DNA from: Sphingomonas sp. J315
GTDB taxonomy: Bacteria; Pseudomonadota; Alphaproteobacteria; Sphingomonadales; Sphingomonadaceae
Direction of reading: 5' to 3'
Length of the DNA stretch: 64,000 bases
Assembly (NCBI RefSeq): GCF_024666595.1
Contig: NZ_CP088296.1
Location: 2,153,501 to 2,217,500 of the forward strand
A program made the position numbers and the translations under genes. Positions 63,311 to 64,000 of this stretch are shown here, one piece after another. The notes below the pieces were generated by a model, which was given only the letters and a program-made list of their open reading frames with translations, was not told the DNA's origin and ran no database searches. Position 1 is the first letter of the stretch. The number at the start of each line of letters is the position of its first letter.

Positions 63311-64000
63311 TCACCGCCGGATCATACGGATCGCATCCTCCACCGTCGCGCGCGCGAAGAACCAGAGCCAGGCACCATAGACCGCCGCCCCCGTCGCGGT
63401 GAGCAATGCCAGATGGGGCAGGGGGGCGAGCGGCGGGAGCAGCCGGTCGACCAGCCCGACGATCAGTGCCATCGCGACCGCCGCCGAAACCGGCGGGAGA
63501 ATCGCGCCGAGCCAGTCGCGCCAGCTCAGGCCGATCACCGGCAAGCTGCGCGCGGCTGTGATCAACAGAAACAGCGGCCACACTGCAACCCACGCCCAGG
63601 CGAGTCCCTCGACTCCCCATTTCACCCCCATCAGGAATGCCGCGGGAAGGAGCAGCGCGCCGATCGCCGCCGTCTGCGCGCCCAATCCGGGGCGACCGCG
63701 CGCGTCGGTCGCGGGGGCGAACAGCACTTGCAGCGTCATGAACGGCATGGCGAGTGCGAGGAGATGGACGATCGGTCCCGCCTCGATCCACTTTTGCCCC
63801 AGCGCGACATGAACCAAGGGTTCGGCGGTCGCGGCGAGCCCGAGATAGAAGGGCATGGCCACAACCATGATGAGTCGGACCGAGCGGGCAAAGGCGACCG
63901 CAGTCCCCGCCGCATCGTCCTGCATCCGCGCATAGGCGGAGAAGGCGACCTCGTTCAGCGCGGGGATGAACTTCGACACGAGGATCTGGGTCAGGAACAG
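63311..64000 (-). CDS. polysaccharide flippase / lipopolysaccharide biosynthesis protein (C-terminal part)
   Basis: Partial: the frame is open to the window edge, so the N-terminus is missing. At least six hydrophobic helices remain (LIMVVAMPFYLGLAATAEPLV, IVHLLALAMPFMTLQVLF, AIGALLLPAAFLMGVKWGVEGLAWAWVAVWPLFLLIT, SAAVAMALIVGLVDRL). The pattern FIPALNEVAFSAYARMQDD matches the Wzx/O-antigen flippase group (MATE-like exporters of undecaprenyl-linked sugars). A capsule or exopolysaccharide cluster probably continues outside. Confidence 0.8.
   Translation of the reverse strand: MFLTQILVSKFIPALNEVAFSAYARMQDDAAGTAVAFARSVRLIMVVAMPFYLGLAATAEPLVHVALGQKWIEAGPIVHLLALAMPFMTLQVLFAPATDARGRPGLGAQTAAIGALLLPAAFLMGVKWGVEGLAWAWVAVWPLFLLITAARSLPVIGLSWRDWLGAILPPVSAAVAMALIVGLVDRLLPPLAPLPHLALLTATGAAVYGAWLWFFARATVEDAIRMIRR

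Overview
The window reads as one contiguous piece of chromosome from a GC-rich alphaproteobacterium, most likely a Sphingomonas-type member of the Sphingomonadales. The evidence is the gene content: a sphingomonad-style TonB-dependent receptor, a DUF4167 protein with a TTG start, a class Ia ribonucleotide reductase without an ATP-cone, the miaB-phoH-ybeY-corC neighbourhood, FixJ-type signalling, and short intergenic palindromes throughout. I see no prophage, insertion sequence or CRISPR array. Two tRNAs are present, Tyr(GTA) and Gly(TCC).

Layout. 0-10.7 kb: secreted or periplasmic hydrolases (a frameshifted PvdQ-like acylase, oligopeptidase B, a nuclease, an M20-fold protein with an altered metal site, an amidase) and small exported proteins. 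10.9-15.4 kb: nrdA and nrdB, preceded by a tandem NrdR-box-like element and separated by a DUF559 endonuclease-like gene framed by palindromic repeats plus three tiny membrane proteins. 15.4-18.2 kb: a lower-GC accessory patch with a GIY-YIG gene framed by inverted palindromes, an orphan winged-helix protein and a zinc-ribbon protein. 18.2-23 kb: a minus-strand operon for formaldehyde and one-carbon metabolism (frmA, a VOC protein, purU, fghA, a CrtI-like oxidoreductase). 23-26 kb: a DNA glycosylase, a ferredoxin, rlmB and tRNA-Tyr. 26-35.5 kb: a seven-gene catabolic operon (quinone oxidoreductase, TauD-type dioxygenase, BKACE, serine hydrolase, MFS, YeiH, TonB receptor) with a divergent AraC regulator; its substrate is unknown. 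35.5-42.4 kb: signalling genes (FixJ-type regulator, two histidine kinases, a double-PilZ protein, an EAL protein) around tRNA-Gly and trmB. 42.5-54.9 kb: an RNB-type ribonuclease, metK with a structured leader, lnt, corC, ybeY, phoH, an M61 peptidase and miaB. 54.9-59.3 kb: hisS-prfA-prmC and a DUF4167 gene. 59.4-64 kb: two DUF4139 proteins, a CBS protein, a composite palindromic element and a truncated flippase.

The genes most worth a second look are the two nuclease genes embedded in palindromic repeats, the uncharacterised AraC-controlled operon, the metK leader, the M20 protein that has lost metal ligands, and hisS, whose 3' end differs in composition and sequence from the rest of the gene.

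A caution on sequence quality: at least seven genes are interrupted by single-base frameshifts, all at or next to short mononucleotide runs. This looks more like residual homopolymer error than genuine gene decay. Frameshifted genes are described here as they would read after correction.
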